From: Zoogloea sp041908905
GTDB taxonomy: Bacteria > Pseudomonadota > Gammaproteobacteria > Burkholderiales > Rhodocyclaceae
DNA length: 64,000 bases
Direction of reading: 5' to 3'
Assembly (NCBI RefSeq): GCF_041908905.1
Contig: NZ_JAYREK010000010.1
Coordinates: 44,189 to 108,188 of the forward strand
A model generated the notes under the pieces. The model had not been told where the DNA came from, searched no databases, and worked only from the letters and a program-made list of their open reading frames with translations. A program made the translations under genes and the position numbers. Positions 18,422-27,363 of the stretch are shown piece after piece (position 1 is the stretch's first letter; every line of letters starts with the position of its first letter).

Positions 18422-20934
18422 CCAAGGCCTCCCCGACGCGGCTGCTCATCCCGGCCCACCGGCGCCCCTCGCGGGAGCGCCTGCTGGCCACCGAGCCCTT
18501 CTTTTTGCGCGACCTCGCCCAGGTACCGGTCGAGGCGTCGCCGCGCATTCTCGCCTTCGAGACCGACGCCTTCATCGCCGACTTCCTCGCCGCCGCCGGC
18601 CAGACGGCCCCGCTGCCGGCGCTGCGGCCCTGGCGCGACTGGTCCGAGCCCCCCGACGGCCGCGTGGACGCCGCCGGCCAGCCCCGCTACCCCGCCACCA
18701 TCGCGCGGCGGGAGGCGCAGCCCACCGAACTCGAGCCCGCCAGCGGCCCGGTGATGGACGACGACGGCATCCCCCACGGCGACTCGGCAAGCACCCCCGC
18801 CTGGCTGCGCAAGCTCTACCTGCCGCTCCACGAACGCTTCAACCTCATCGCCTTCGACCTCGTCTGCGGCGCCGCCGGCTGGCCACGGGTGGCGCGCAGC
18901 CGCATCAAGGGCGCCGGCGCCGTCATCCGCCGCCTGGTCGCCCGCCCCGACGGCGAGCACTGGGAAGACTGGATCGCCGTCGACGAAAAACACGGCGCCT
19001 GGGTCGAGGTGCTCGACGCCGACCTGCGCCCAGCCCCCGGCGCCGCGCCGGCCGACCCTACCGCGCTCACTGGGCTGTCGAGCGCCGCGAGCGTGAAACT
19101 CCACGCCCTCTTCGGGCTGGCCGCCGACGCGCCGCTGCCGGCCATCGCCCTCGCCAGCCAGCCCCTCAACCTCGTGCCGCCCAACGCCGGCAAGGCCGCC
19201 GACCACTGCACGCTGTTCGGCTACCTGCCGGTGTTCAGCGGCGCCCGCGAGGTGTCCGCCGAACGCCTGGCCGCCGGCACCATCGCCGACATCGCCAGCC
19301 GCATGGCCGAGCGCACCCGCAGCCGCCTCGACGGCGTGTTCGCCAGCGCCGCCGGCCTGCGCAGCGCGGCGCAGCCGCAACTGCTCACGCTGCTCGCCGA
19401 CACCCTGCTGCCTGCCCGCCCCGGCAATGCCGAGATCACCACCTCGGACACCCTCGTCGCCGGCCTGCTCACCGCGCCGCCCTTCGGGCTCGCCCACCCC
19501 GCCGACGCCCTCGCCCAGGGCATCGACCTCGCCTTGCTGAAGGCTCTGGCCTGCCTGTGGACCCAAGCCACCAGCGCTGGCACCGCGGGTGCCGACTGCG
19601 ACGGCAGCGTGCTCACCGCCGCCCAGCTGTGGGACCAGAGCGCTGCCGACACCGCCGCCTCCGCGAGCGCCGTCTTCGACACCCTGCCCGACCCCTCCGG
19701 CCTGCCCGGCAACCAGACCGCCCTGTGGCTCGCCGCCAGCGTCGCCGCGTCACCCGCCGGCTGGGACGTGCTGGTGCGCCGCCGGCTGTTCCAGCTGGTC
19801 GATGCCTGGCTCGCCGGCAGCGCGCTGCCCCCGCCGCCCCAGGGCGCCTCCAGCCTGGTGACTGAAAACCACCTCGCGCTGCTCGCCGTCATCGCGCTGC
19901 TCCGGCTGCGCGGCGGCCGGCTCGCCCTCATGGCCAGCATCAACCGCACGTTGTTCGGCGACGACAAGCGCAGCGAGCTGCTCGCCATCGGCCCGGGCGG
20001 CAAGCTCGAATTCGGCATCGCCGCGCTGGGCGAACAGATCGACGCCGTGCTCGCCCAGGACAGTGCGCGCAGCGATCCGCAGGCGACGCCCCCGTGGCCG
20101 GCCCTCAGCTTCACCGAAATCGGCCTCGAGCTCCCCCGCGTCAAGCGCATTCATCAGACCGGGCAGGCGCTCGCCCAGGTCTACGCGGGCTTCGACGCGG
20201 CCCTCGCCGCCGCCGGCACCGCCGCCGTGGCCCAGCGGGACGCCCGGGCCGCCAGCGTCGAAGCCGCCATCGCCGGCGCAGTTTCCGGCAGTCCCAGCCT
20301 CGCCGCCCAGGGCCTGGATTTCCTCGAACAGCCCGCCTGCGGCCTGCTGGTGCTGCCCGCCTTCCGCTTCGCGCAGACGCCTTTCGGTACCCTGCGCGAC
20401 GCCGCCGCGGCCGCCTACACCGGCCAGCCGGAGGCCCTCGCCCTGCCCGAAGCCCGCGCCACCGACGCCCAGCCCCGGCTGCGCTTCGACGCCGAACACC
20501 TCTACGCCGCCTGGGGCTGGGCCCGCGTGGCCGGGCGCACCCCCTGCGAGCCCGACCGCGTCGTGTGGACGCTGCGCAGCGAGCCCTTCTCCATCGCCGA
20601 CCCCACCGACCTCCTCGGCGCCCGCCCGGCCAGCATCCAGATGCCCGACATCCCCAGGCTGCTGCGCGACATCCCGCGTATCGCCCGGGCCCGCGCGCGG
20701 CCGTTTGCCGGCGTCGCCGCGCCGCCGGGCTCGGGCGTCAAGGTCGGCGACGCGATGGCTGACACCCGGCGCGATTTCGGCCTCGGCATGATCTGCAACT
20801 TCGGCATCCCGATCCTGACGATCTGCGCGCTGATCCTGTTCAACATCATCTTCTCGATCCTCATCAAGCTGCCCGCCTTCAGCTGGATGCTGTTCCTCAA
20901 GTTCTGCCTGCCATTTCCAAAGAGGGGACCATGA
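18415..20934 (+). CDS. Large eCIS-associated protein with C-terminal membrane segment (candidate membrane anchor)
   Basis: 839 residues; the ATG overlaps the spike stop (ATGGTAG) and the end overlaps gp25 (ATGA). No signal peptide is seen. The bulk is soluble-looking, with no family I can name. The end is unlike everything else in the cluster: residues 796-819 (PILTICALILFNIIFSIL core) form a strong transmembrane helix and 821-834 a second hydrophobic stretch, followed by Pro-Lys-Arg. From memory, similar Ile/Leu/Phe-rich tails ending in a Phe-Cys-x-Pro motif occur in large proteins beside gp25 genes of other contractile clusters. I infer tethering of the baseplate to the inner membrane. Alternatively it could be a chaperoned pore-forming cargo. 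Confidence 0.55.
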   Translation: MVAKASPTRLLIPAHRRPSRERLLATEPFFLRDLAQVPVEASPRILAFETDAFIADFLAAAGQTAPLPALRPWRDWSEPPDGRVDAAGQPRYPATIARREAQPTELEPASGPVMDDDGIPHGDSASTPAWLRKLYLPLHERFNLIAFDLVCGAAGWPRVARSRIKGAGAVIRRLVARPDGEHWEDWIAVDEKHGAWVEVLDADLRPAPGAAPADPTALTGLSSAASVKLHALFGLAADAPLPAIALASQPLNLVPPNAGKAADHCTLFGYLPVFSGAREVSAERLAAGTIADIASRMAERTRSRLDGVFASAAGLRSAAQPQLLTLLADTLLPARPGNAEITTSDTLVAGLLTAPPFGLAHPADALAQGIDLALLKALACLWTQATSAGTAGADCDGSVLTAAQLWDQSAADTAASASAVFDTLPDPSGLPGNQTALWLAASVAASPAGWDVLVRRRLFQLVDAWLAGSALPPPPQGASSLVTENHLALLAVIALLRLRGGRLALMASINRTLFGDDKRSELLAIGPGGKLEFGIAALGEQIDAVLAQDSARSDPQATPPWPALSFTEIGLELPRVKRIHQTGQALAQVYAGFDAALAAAGTAAVAQRDARAASVEAAIAGAVSGSPSLAAQGLDFLEQPACGLLVLPAFRFAQTPFGTLRDAAAAAYTGQPEALALPEARATDAQPRLRFDAEHLYAAWGWARVAGRTPCEPDRVVWTLRSEPFSIADPTDLLGARPASIQMPDIPRLLRDIPRIARARARPFAGVAAPPGSGVKVGDAMADTRRDFGLGMICNFGIPILTICALILFNIIFSILIKLPAFSWMLFLKFCLPFPKRGP

Positions 20935-21320
20935 GCACCGACACGCTCGGCCGGGGATTGCGCTTTCCGCTGGTCACCCGCGACGGCTTCGGCCGGGTCG
21001 AGGGCACCGCTGCCGTCGAGCAATCCATCCGCACCATCCTCCTCACCGAGCCCGGCGAGCGCATCGCCCGGCCCAACTTCGGCGTCGGGCTGCGGCGCTT
21101 CCTGTTCGCCCCAAACAGCCTCGAGCTGCGCACCCAGATCCGCGCCGCCGTCACCGAAGCGCTGGCCCGCGACGAAGCGCGCATCCGCCTCGAAGCCGTC
21201 AGCGTCGAAACCGACCCACGGGAAGCCACCGTGCTGCGCATCGCCCTGCGCTATGAAATCCTCGGCGAGCCCGGCGCCCACAACCTGGTGTTTCCCTTCT
21301 ACCTGAACGGGGGTGCCTGA
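20931..21320 (+). CDS. Baseplate wedge protein, GPW/gp25 family (Pvc9-like)
   Basis: 129 residues with EQSIRTILLTEPGERIARPNFG, then LRRFLFAPN and LRIALRYEI. The E-P-G-E-R/N-F-G signature is the hallmark of gp25-like wedge proteins, which start sheath polymerisation at the baseplate. Overlaps both neighbours (ATGA upstream, TGATG downstream). Confidence 0.95.
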   Translation: MSTDTLGRGLRFPLVTRDGFGRVEGTAAVEQSIRTILLTEPGERIARPNFGVGLRRFLFAPNSLELRTQIRAAVTEALARDEARIRLEAVSVETDPREATVLRIALRYEILGEPGAHNLVFPFYLNGGA

Positions 21321-23635
21321 TGGCCATCATTCCGCCCCGACTCGACGACCGCGCCTTTGACGATCTTCGCGCCGAACTGATCCGCCGCATCCCGATCCAC
21401 GCGCCCGAGTGGACCGACCACAACGCCTCCGACCCCGGCATCGCGCTGCTCGAGCTCTTCGCCGCCCTCGGCGACAACCTGCTCTACCGCCTCAACCGGG
21501 TGCCGGAGGCGGCGCGCCTGGAGTTCCTGCGCCTGCTCGCGATCGCCCCCGAGCCGGCCCGGCCGGCCAGCGCGATGGTGCGCCTCGACGCCCAGCGCGG
21601 CCCCTTCGCGCCGGTGCCCGTCGACTTCGGCACCGGCAGCCCCACCCTCGAACTCGCCGCCGGCGACGTACCCTTCCAGGCCCTCGAAGAACTCACCGTG
21701 CTGCCGGTCGAGCTCGGCGCCTGGGTCAAGCTGCCCTACACCGGCCCGCTGCTGCCCGGCGGCGTCGACAACGTCAGCACCCTGCTCGCCGACCACCTCG
21801 GCACCGCCACGCCGCCGGCCCTCGCCCAGTACCGTGCCGTGCCCCTCGCCCCGCCCGACGGCGGCCGCCTGCCGGCCCCGATCTCCAGCGGCGCCAGCGT
21901 AGACGGCCGCCTCTGGCTGTGCCTGCTGGCCCCCGAGGCGGCGATGGCCGAAGCCCTGCGCAGCACCGGCAACGACGGCACCGCCGCCCGCAGGCTGCTC
22001 CGCCAGCGCCTCTCCGGGCAGGTGCTCAACCTCGGCGTGCGCACCGACGACGCCCTGTGCGGCGCCACCGACCACCACCGCTGCCCCGACCCCGGCACCG
22101 ACCCCGAACGCTGGCCGCTGCGCTGGGAGATCTCCACCGGCGGCTTCACCGGCGCCGCCCGGCAGGTGGACCGCCTGCGCTACCAGCGCCTCGCCGTGGT
22201 CGCCGACAGCACCGACAACCTCGGCCGCCGCGGCACCGTGCGCCTGCGCCTGCCCGAATCCGGGCCCGGCCCCGACGCCGAACCCTTCGGCAACTGGACC
22301 GCCGCCTCCTTCGAGCCGCCCGACGCCGACCTCCTCGGCGTGGGCGAGCTGCCGCCCCGCCTCGACGACGACAAGCTCGCCGCCCGGGTGCTGGGCTGGA
22401 TCCGCGTCGCCCGCGCCGACGCCAGCCACCCGCCGCTGCGCCTGCGCTGGATCGACGCCAACGTGGTGCGCGTCGAACAGGCCGTCACCGCCCCCGCCGA
22501 GCTGCTCGGCTACGGTGACGGCCGCACCGGCCAGCGTTACGCCCTCGCCCACCCGCCGGTGCTGGCCGGCAGCGAGCAGGTGCAGGTGTTCGGCCCCCTC
22601 GGCTGGGAAAACTGGACACCGGTGGACGACTTCGCCCTGGCCGGGCCGGACGACCCCTTCTACACCCTCGACCCCGGCGACGGCAGCATCACCTTCGGCG
22701 ACGGCCTCCACGGCCGCATGCCCCTGCCGGGCGAAGCCATCCGCTGCCTCAGCTACCGCTACGGCGGCGGCGTGCGCGGCAACGTGGGGGCCGGGCGCAT
22801 CAACCGGGTGCTGCGCGCCGCCCCCGCGGCGGCCCTCGCCCTCAAGGCCAGCAACCCGCTGCCCGCCGAGGGGGGCTGCGACGCCGAGACCCTACCCGAA
22901 GCCACCGCCCGCATCCCCCAGGTGCTGCGCCACAACGACCGCGCCGTGGCCACCGACGACTTCACCGACCTGGCCCTCGGCACCCCCGGCGTGCAGGTCG
23001 GCCGCGCCCACCTGCTGCCGCGCCACAAGCCCCACGAGCGAGTGGACGGCGTGCCCGGCGTGGTCACCCTGATCGTGCTACCCGCCTACGACCCGATGCA
23101 GCCCGACCAGCCCACCCCCGACCGGGAGATGCTGCGCCGCGTCTGCGCCCACCTCGAACCGCGCCGCCTCGTCACCACCGAACTCTACGTCACCCCGCCG
23201 CAATACGTACGCCTCAGCTGCTCGGTGGCCGTCGAGCCCGACCCCGGCGCCGGCGAAGAGACCCTGCGCCGCCACATCGAGCTCGCCCTGCGCCAGCACC
23301 TCGCCCCGCTGCCGCCCTACGGCCCCGACGGCAAGGGCTGGCCCTTCGGCCGCAACGTCACCGACCGCGACATCGAAGCCGCCACCCTGCGCGTGCTGGG
23401 CGTGCGGCTGGTGAACGGCGTGCACCTCGTCGGCGAGGCGATCGACCGCCGCGGCACCCGCAGCCCGGTCGAAAAAAACCTGCCCCTGCTGGCCTGGCAG
23501 CTGCCGGTGCTGCTGGAGGTGCGCGTCGCGATCGGCCAGGACAGCGTGGCCGAAGTGCTGCCGCCCCTGGGCAGCGAGCCCGCCGCCACCCCGCCGACCT
23601 CCATGCCGGTGCCGGTGGGCAAGGAGGAATGCTGA
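21320..23635 (+). CDS. Baseplate J/gp47-type protein (Pvc11-like)
   Basis: 771 residues. The N-terminus has EWTDHNASDPGIALLELFAA, the usual opening of putative baseplate-assembly proteins. The middle has YTLDPGDGSITFGDGLHGRM and YRYGGGVRGNVGAG, and the C-terminal third reads like gpJ (ATDDFTDLALGTPGVQVGRA, VTLIVLPAYD). It forms the wedge ring together with the following tail protein I. An AAGGAGG inside its 3' end serves as the ribosome site of the next gene. Confidence 0.9.
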   Translation: MAIIPPRLDDRAFDDLRAELIRRIPIHAPEWTDHNASDPGIALLELFAALGDNLLYRLNRVPEAARLEFLRLLAIAPEPARPASAMVRLDAQRGPFAPVPVDFGTGSPTLELAAGDVPFQALEELTVLPVELGAWVKLPYTGPLLPGGVDNVSTLLADHLGTATPPALAQYRAVPLAPPDGGRLPAPISSGASVDGRLWLCLLAPEAAMAEALRSTGNDGTAARRLLRQRLSGQVLNLGVRTDDALCGATDHHRCPDPGTDPERWPLRWEISTGGFTGAARQVDRLRYQRLAVVADSTDNLGRRGTVRLRLPESGPGPDAEPFGNWTAASFEPPDADLLGVGELPPRLDDDKLAARVLGWIRVARADASHPPLRLRWIDANVVRVEQAVTAPAELLGYGDGRTGQRYALAHPPVLAGSEQVQVFGPLGWENWTPVDDFALAGPDDPFYTLDPGDGSITFGDGLHGRMPLPGEAIRCLSYRYGGGVRGNVGAGRINRVLRAAPAAALALKASNPLPAEGGCDAETLPEATARIPQVLRHNDRAVATDDFTDLALGTPGVQVGRAHLLPRHKPHERVDGVPGVVTLIVLPAYDPMQPDQPTPDREMLRRVCAHLEPRRLVTTELYVTPPQYVRLSCSVAVEPDPGAGEETLRRHIELALRQHLAPLPPYGPDGKGWPFGRNVTDRDIEAATLRVLGVRLVNGVHLVGEAIDRRGTRSPVEKNLPLLAWQLPVLLEVRVAIGQDSVAEVLPPLGSEPAATPPTSMPVPVGKEEC

Positions 23636-26037
23636 TGAGCGGCCCGCGCTTCGCCCACCTCACCGGCCGCCGCATGTGGGAACGCTGCGACCACTCGGGC
23701 ACCCGCATCGAAGGCACGCCCGCCGCCGTCACCCTGGCGCCGCGCCTCGATGGCGACGACCGCCCGGCCTTCGACACCGCCGACTACGCCGCCTGGCAGG
23801 CGGTGCAGGGCAGCGCGGTGGTGCTGCCCTGCGCCCCCGACCGCTGCGCCGACGCCGTGGTGCTGCTCGCCCGCCCCGGCCAGCCGCTGGCCCTGCTCAC
23901 CCCGGCCGGCTGGCTGCCCCAGCCCGTCGCCGCCCTGGCCGAGCCCGCGGCCGACGCCACACCGCTGGAGTTCGCCCCGCTGCAGCCACCGCCCGGCCCC
24001 ACGACCCCCGACGCCGTCGCCCTCGACCCCGCCGGCCGCCTGTGGCTGCTCGACCGGGCCGCCCGCTGCCTGCGCCTGCTCACGCCGAGCTTCCACCTCC
24101 AGGCCAGCGTCCCGCTGCCGCCGGACATCGAGCCCGGCTTCTTCGGCTGCAGCGCCTGGGGGCTGGTGGTCACCGACCGGGCCGCGCCGCGCCTCATCGC
24201 CCAGCCCTGGGGCGGAGCCTGGCAGGGCCATGCGCTGCCCCCCACCTCCGGGCCCGCTGAAATCGTCGCCCTCGCCTCCGACCCGGCCTTCCCCACCGCG
24301 GTCGCCCTTGTCAAAGGCCCGGCGGCCCAATGGCGGCTGATGACGATCGGCGCCAGCGGCGTAGACATCCACCCGCTCCCCCTCGCCGTCGCCCCGCTGC
24401 ACCTGCGCCTCACCGCCGCCGACCGCGTGCTGGTGGGTGAAGTGGCCCACCGCCCGGGCGACCCGCGCCCCACGTTCTTCCGCGAATACCTGCTGAAGGC
24501 CGCCGGGCCCGAGGCCGAGCGGGGCTTTGCGGTGCGCGGCTTCGACGGCCGCGCCCTGTGGCGCGAGCCGGGTGGTGACGGCCGGATCATGGCCAGCACC
24601 GCCGCCGGCGCCCGCGCCCTCTACCCGCGCGAAGCGGCGCTCGCGGGCAGCGGCGTGGTCGAGACCTGGGCCCTCGACTCGGGCATCTTCGGCTGCGTGT
24701 GGCACCGGCTGTTCGCCGACCTGTGCCTGCCCGCCGACTGCGCAATCAGCATCGAGGCCAGGACCGCCGACGACCTGCCGCCCTTCGACATCAGGCGCCC
24801 GGCCCGCCTGCCGGTGGACCAGGCCGGCGAGGTGCGCCCCGCGCCCGCCGACGACCCGTGGCCGCCGCTGGGCTCCCTGAGCCCCGACGAGGCCGACGGC
24901 TGGGTCCGCCTCGGCCTCGCCGACCTGCGTCCAGCCCACGCCGACCGACCCCTCGCCGACAGCGTCGCCGAACGCCCCTCGCAAGACCCCCTGGCCAGCC
25001 AGCGCCAGCCCTCGGCCGCACCGCCAGCCGGGATGCGCAGCCATGAGTTCCTCATCACCGCGCCGCCCGGCCGCTACCTGTGGCTGCGCATCCGGCTCGC
25101 CGGCACGCGCCGCCAGGCGCCGGCCCTGTTCGCGCTGCGGGCCACCTTCCCGCGCCCGTCGCTGCTCGACTACCTGCCCGCCTACTGGCGCTCCGACCCG
25201 GAGGGTGCCGACGCCACCGAACGCGCCCTGGCCCTCTTCGAGGGCTGGACGACCGAGCTGGACCAGCGCACCGACGTGCTGCCCGCCCTCCTCGACCCCC
25301 GCCTCGTGCCCGCCGAAGCCCTGCCCTGGCTGGCCTCCTTCCTGGCCCTGAGCTTCGACGCCCGGGTGCGCGAAGGGGTGCGCCGGCAGCTGCTGCAGAA
25401 CATCGCCACCCTCTACCGCCAGCGCGGCACCCTGCCCGGCCTCACCCGCCTGCTCGGCATCCTCGCCGAAGCGCCGGTGCAGATCGTCGAAGGCTTCCGC
25501 CTGCGCCGCCCCACCGCCGCCTTCGTGGGCCGCGCGCTGGTCGGCCCCGGCCTCGAGATCGGCGGCAGCGAGAGCCCCCTCGGCGCCACCGACGGCGACG
25601 CCTGGGCCCGGGAACTCGCCCGCGAACACGCCGCCCTGCTGCTGCGCCGCGCCACCGAGGCCAGCCCCTGCCCCGCCCCCACGCCGGACGACCCGCTGCC
25701 CGACGATGCCCTCGTCGCCTTCTACCGCCGCCACGCCCACCGCTTCACGGTGATCGTGCCGCGGGCCTGCGACGCCGCGCTGGCCGCGGTGCTGGAGCTG
25801 GCCATCGAAGCCCACAAACCGGCCCACACCCTGCACCGCCTGTGCTGGCTGGATGCCGGCTACCGGGTGGGCAGCGCGAGCCTGGTGGGGATCTCCCACC
25901 TCGGCCCGGTGAGCCGGCCGACCCCGGCGGTGCTGGGCAGCGCCGTGCTGTCCACCTTCACCACCCTCCACCGCGGCCGTCGCGAAGACCGCTACCCGTA
26001 TTTCCAACCCATGAACCCATGGGAGGCCTCGCCATGA
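23635..26037 (+). CDS. Baseplate tail protein I fused to an N-terminal beta-propeller-like domain (Pvc12-like)
   Basis: 800 residues from the ATG at 23635; an ATG two codons upstream is possible, but AAGGAGG is spaced better for this one. Residues up to about 450 contain short repeats such as DAVALDPAGRLWLLDRA and FHLQASVPLPP, typical of NHL/propeller blades. The C-terminal 300 residues carry the tail-protein (gpI) core: SLLDYLPAYWRSD, LPWLASFLAL and IATLYRQRGTLPGLTRLL. The gpI part joins wedge and fibre; the propeller may contact other baseplate parts. Confidence 0.85.
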   Translation: MSGPRFAHLTGRRMWERCDHSGTRIEGTPAAVTLAPRLDGDDRPAFDTADYAAWQAVQGSAVVLPCAPDRCADAVVLLARPGQPLALLTPAGWLPQPVAALAEPAADATPLEFAPLQPPPGPTTPDAVALDPAGRLWLLDRAARCLRLLTPSFHLQASVPLPPDIEPGFFGCSAWGLVVTDRAAPRLIAQPWGGAWQGHALPPTSGPAEIVALASDPAFPTAVALVKGPAAQWRLMTIGASGVDIHPLPLAVAPLHLRLTAADRVLVGEVAHRPGDPRPTFFREYLLKAAGPEAERGFAVRGFDGRALWREPGGDGRIMASTAAGARALYPREAALAGSGVVETWALDSGIFGCVWHRLFADLCLPADCAISIEARTADDLPPFDIRRPARLPVDQAGEVRPAPADDPWPPLGSLSPDEADGWVRLGLADLRPAHADRPLADSVAERPSQDPLASQRQPSAAPPAGMRSHEFLITAPPGRYLWLRIRLAGTRRQAPALFALRATFPRPSLLDYLPAYWRSDPEGADATERALALFEGWTTELDQRTDVLPALLDPRLVPAEALPWLASFLALSFDARVREGVRRQLLQNIATLYRQRGTLPGLTRLLGILAEAPVQIVEGFRLRRPTAAFVGRALVGPGLEIGGSESPLGATDGDAWARELAREHAALLLRRATEASPCPAPTPDDPLPDDALVAFYRRHAHRFTVIVPRACDAALAAVLELAIEAHKPAHTLHRLCWLDAGYRVGSASLVGISHLGPVSRPTPAVLGSAVLSTFTTLHRGRREDRYPYFQPMNPWEASP

Positions 26038-27350
26038 GCACCCCCGCACAACCCTCCGTCGACAGCTTCGCCCCCCTCGACGACCTCGACCCGGCCACCC
26101 CGGGCGACCCCTTCACCCGGCTGCACTACCACTACGGGCAGCTCCTCGGGGCCGAAGACTTCAACACCGAGCAGCGCTACTTCCTGCTCCGCAGCCGCCT
26201 GCACAACGCCGCGCTGCACGGCTTTGGCACCGTGTGGGGGCTCAAGGTCGGCTTCATCGAGACCGAGACCGCGCTGCGTCTCACCTGCGACGCCGGGCTC
26301 GCCATCGACGCCCTCGGCCGCGAGATCCACGTGCCGCAAAAGGTGTGCCTCGACATCACCGGCCTCGCGTCCACCCGCTTCTGGGCCGACCTGGCGCCCC
26401 CGCCGACCCTGCACACCCTGCCGACCGACGCCATCGACATCCACCGCCCCGCCCCCCCCGGCCGCACGCCGCTGGAGATCGAACGGCCGCGGGGTATCGG
26501 CGACGACCCGCGCCGTCGGGTGTATGTGGTGCTGCGCTACCGGGCCTGCCTCACCGAGTTCGCCCCGGCGGTGGTCCAGCCCTGCTCCGACCAGGACGCC
26601 GCACTGGCCCCATCACGGGTGAACGACGGCTACCGGCTGTGCCTCGAAGCCGCCCCGCCCGACGGCGCCGGCCTGCCGATCCGCGACATCACCACCCGCC
26701 CGGCCGCCTCCGCCGACCCGCGGGAGCGCCTGCTCGACCTCATCCTCACCCCGCCCACCGATCTGGCCCGGCTGTGGAGCGGCGCCGACGACGCCCCGCT
26801 ACTCCTCGCCGTGCTGGACCTCGCACCGGTCGGCACGCCCCCCGAGCGGGTCAAGCTCGACGGCCCCATCGACAACGGCGTCCGCGCGCTGCTGCCGGCC
26901 GTCCAGGCGGTAGCCGACCTGGCCCTCGCCACCCACCTCGAGAGCCCCGCCGGGCTGCCGGCCTTCCAGGCCACCGGGGTGGCGGCCGCGGCCGGCACCG
27001 GCGCCGACGCCGGGCGCATGGTGGTCACGGTGTCCACCAGCCAGCCGGTGCTGGCGGCCAGCCTGGGCGACGCCTCGGTGCGCGTGCTGCGCTTCGACAG
27101 CGCCACCGGCAAGTGGGTCGAGCCGGCCGTCACCGCCCGCGCCGCCACCGCAGCCGGCCTGACTGTCACCGTGGACGAAGCCTGGGCCGACGCCACGCCC
27201 TACCAGGTCTGCCTCGCCGGCACCGGCGCCGCCGCGCTGCTGTCCCGCGACAACGCCCCCCTCGCCGGGGCGGCAGGCGAAGCCGTGCCGGCCGGTGCCG
27301 GCCGCGACGCCTGCCTGTTCGCCACCTATCCCCCGACAACCACCGCCTGA
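26034..27350 (+). CDS. eCIS-associated protein of unknown function, shares N-terminal motif with its neighbour
   Basis: 438 residues starting in an ATGA overlap. The N-terminal module RLHYHYGQLLGAEDFNTEQ followed by LHNAALHGFGTVWGLKV occurs, from memory, in unnamed proteins of contractile clusters, and a diverged copy opens the next gene (NWFNGRYLTAEALSRQDVYF then MPGIAWGLGI). The C-terminal part contains a beta-sandwich-like stretch (RMVVTVSTSQPVLAASLGD). It sits where Pvc13 fibre genes lie in related systems, so a baseplate-peripheral or fibre-adaptor role is possible but unproven. Confidence 0.6.
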   Translation: MSTPAQPSVDSFAPLDDLDPATPGDPFTRLHYHYGQLLGAEDFNTEQRYFLLRSRLHNAALHGFGTVWGLKVGFIETETALRLTCDAGLAIDALGREIHVPQKVCLDITGLASTRFWADLAPPPTLHTLPTDAIDIHRPAPPGRTPLEIERPRGIGDDPRRRVYVVLRYRACLTEFAPAVVQPCSDQDAALAPSRVNDGYRLCLEAAPPDGAGLPIRDITTRPAASADPRERLLDLILTPPTDLARLWSGADDAPLLLAVLDLAPVGTPPERVKLDGPIDNGVRALLPAVQAVADLALATHLESPAGLPAFQATGVAAAAGTGADAGRMVVTVSTSQPVLAASLGDASVRVLRFDSATGKWVEPAVTARAATAAGLTVTVDEAWADATPYQVCLAGTGAAALLSRDNAPLAGAAGEAVPAGAGRDACLFATYPPTTTA

Positions 27351-27363
27351 GCCGGAGCCCGCC

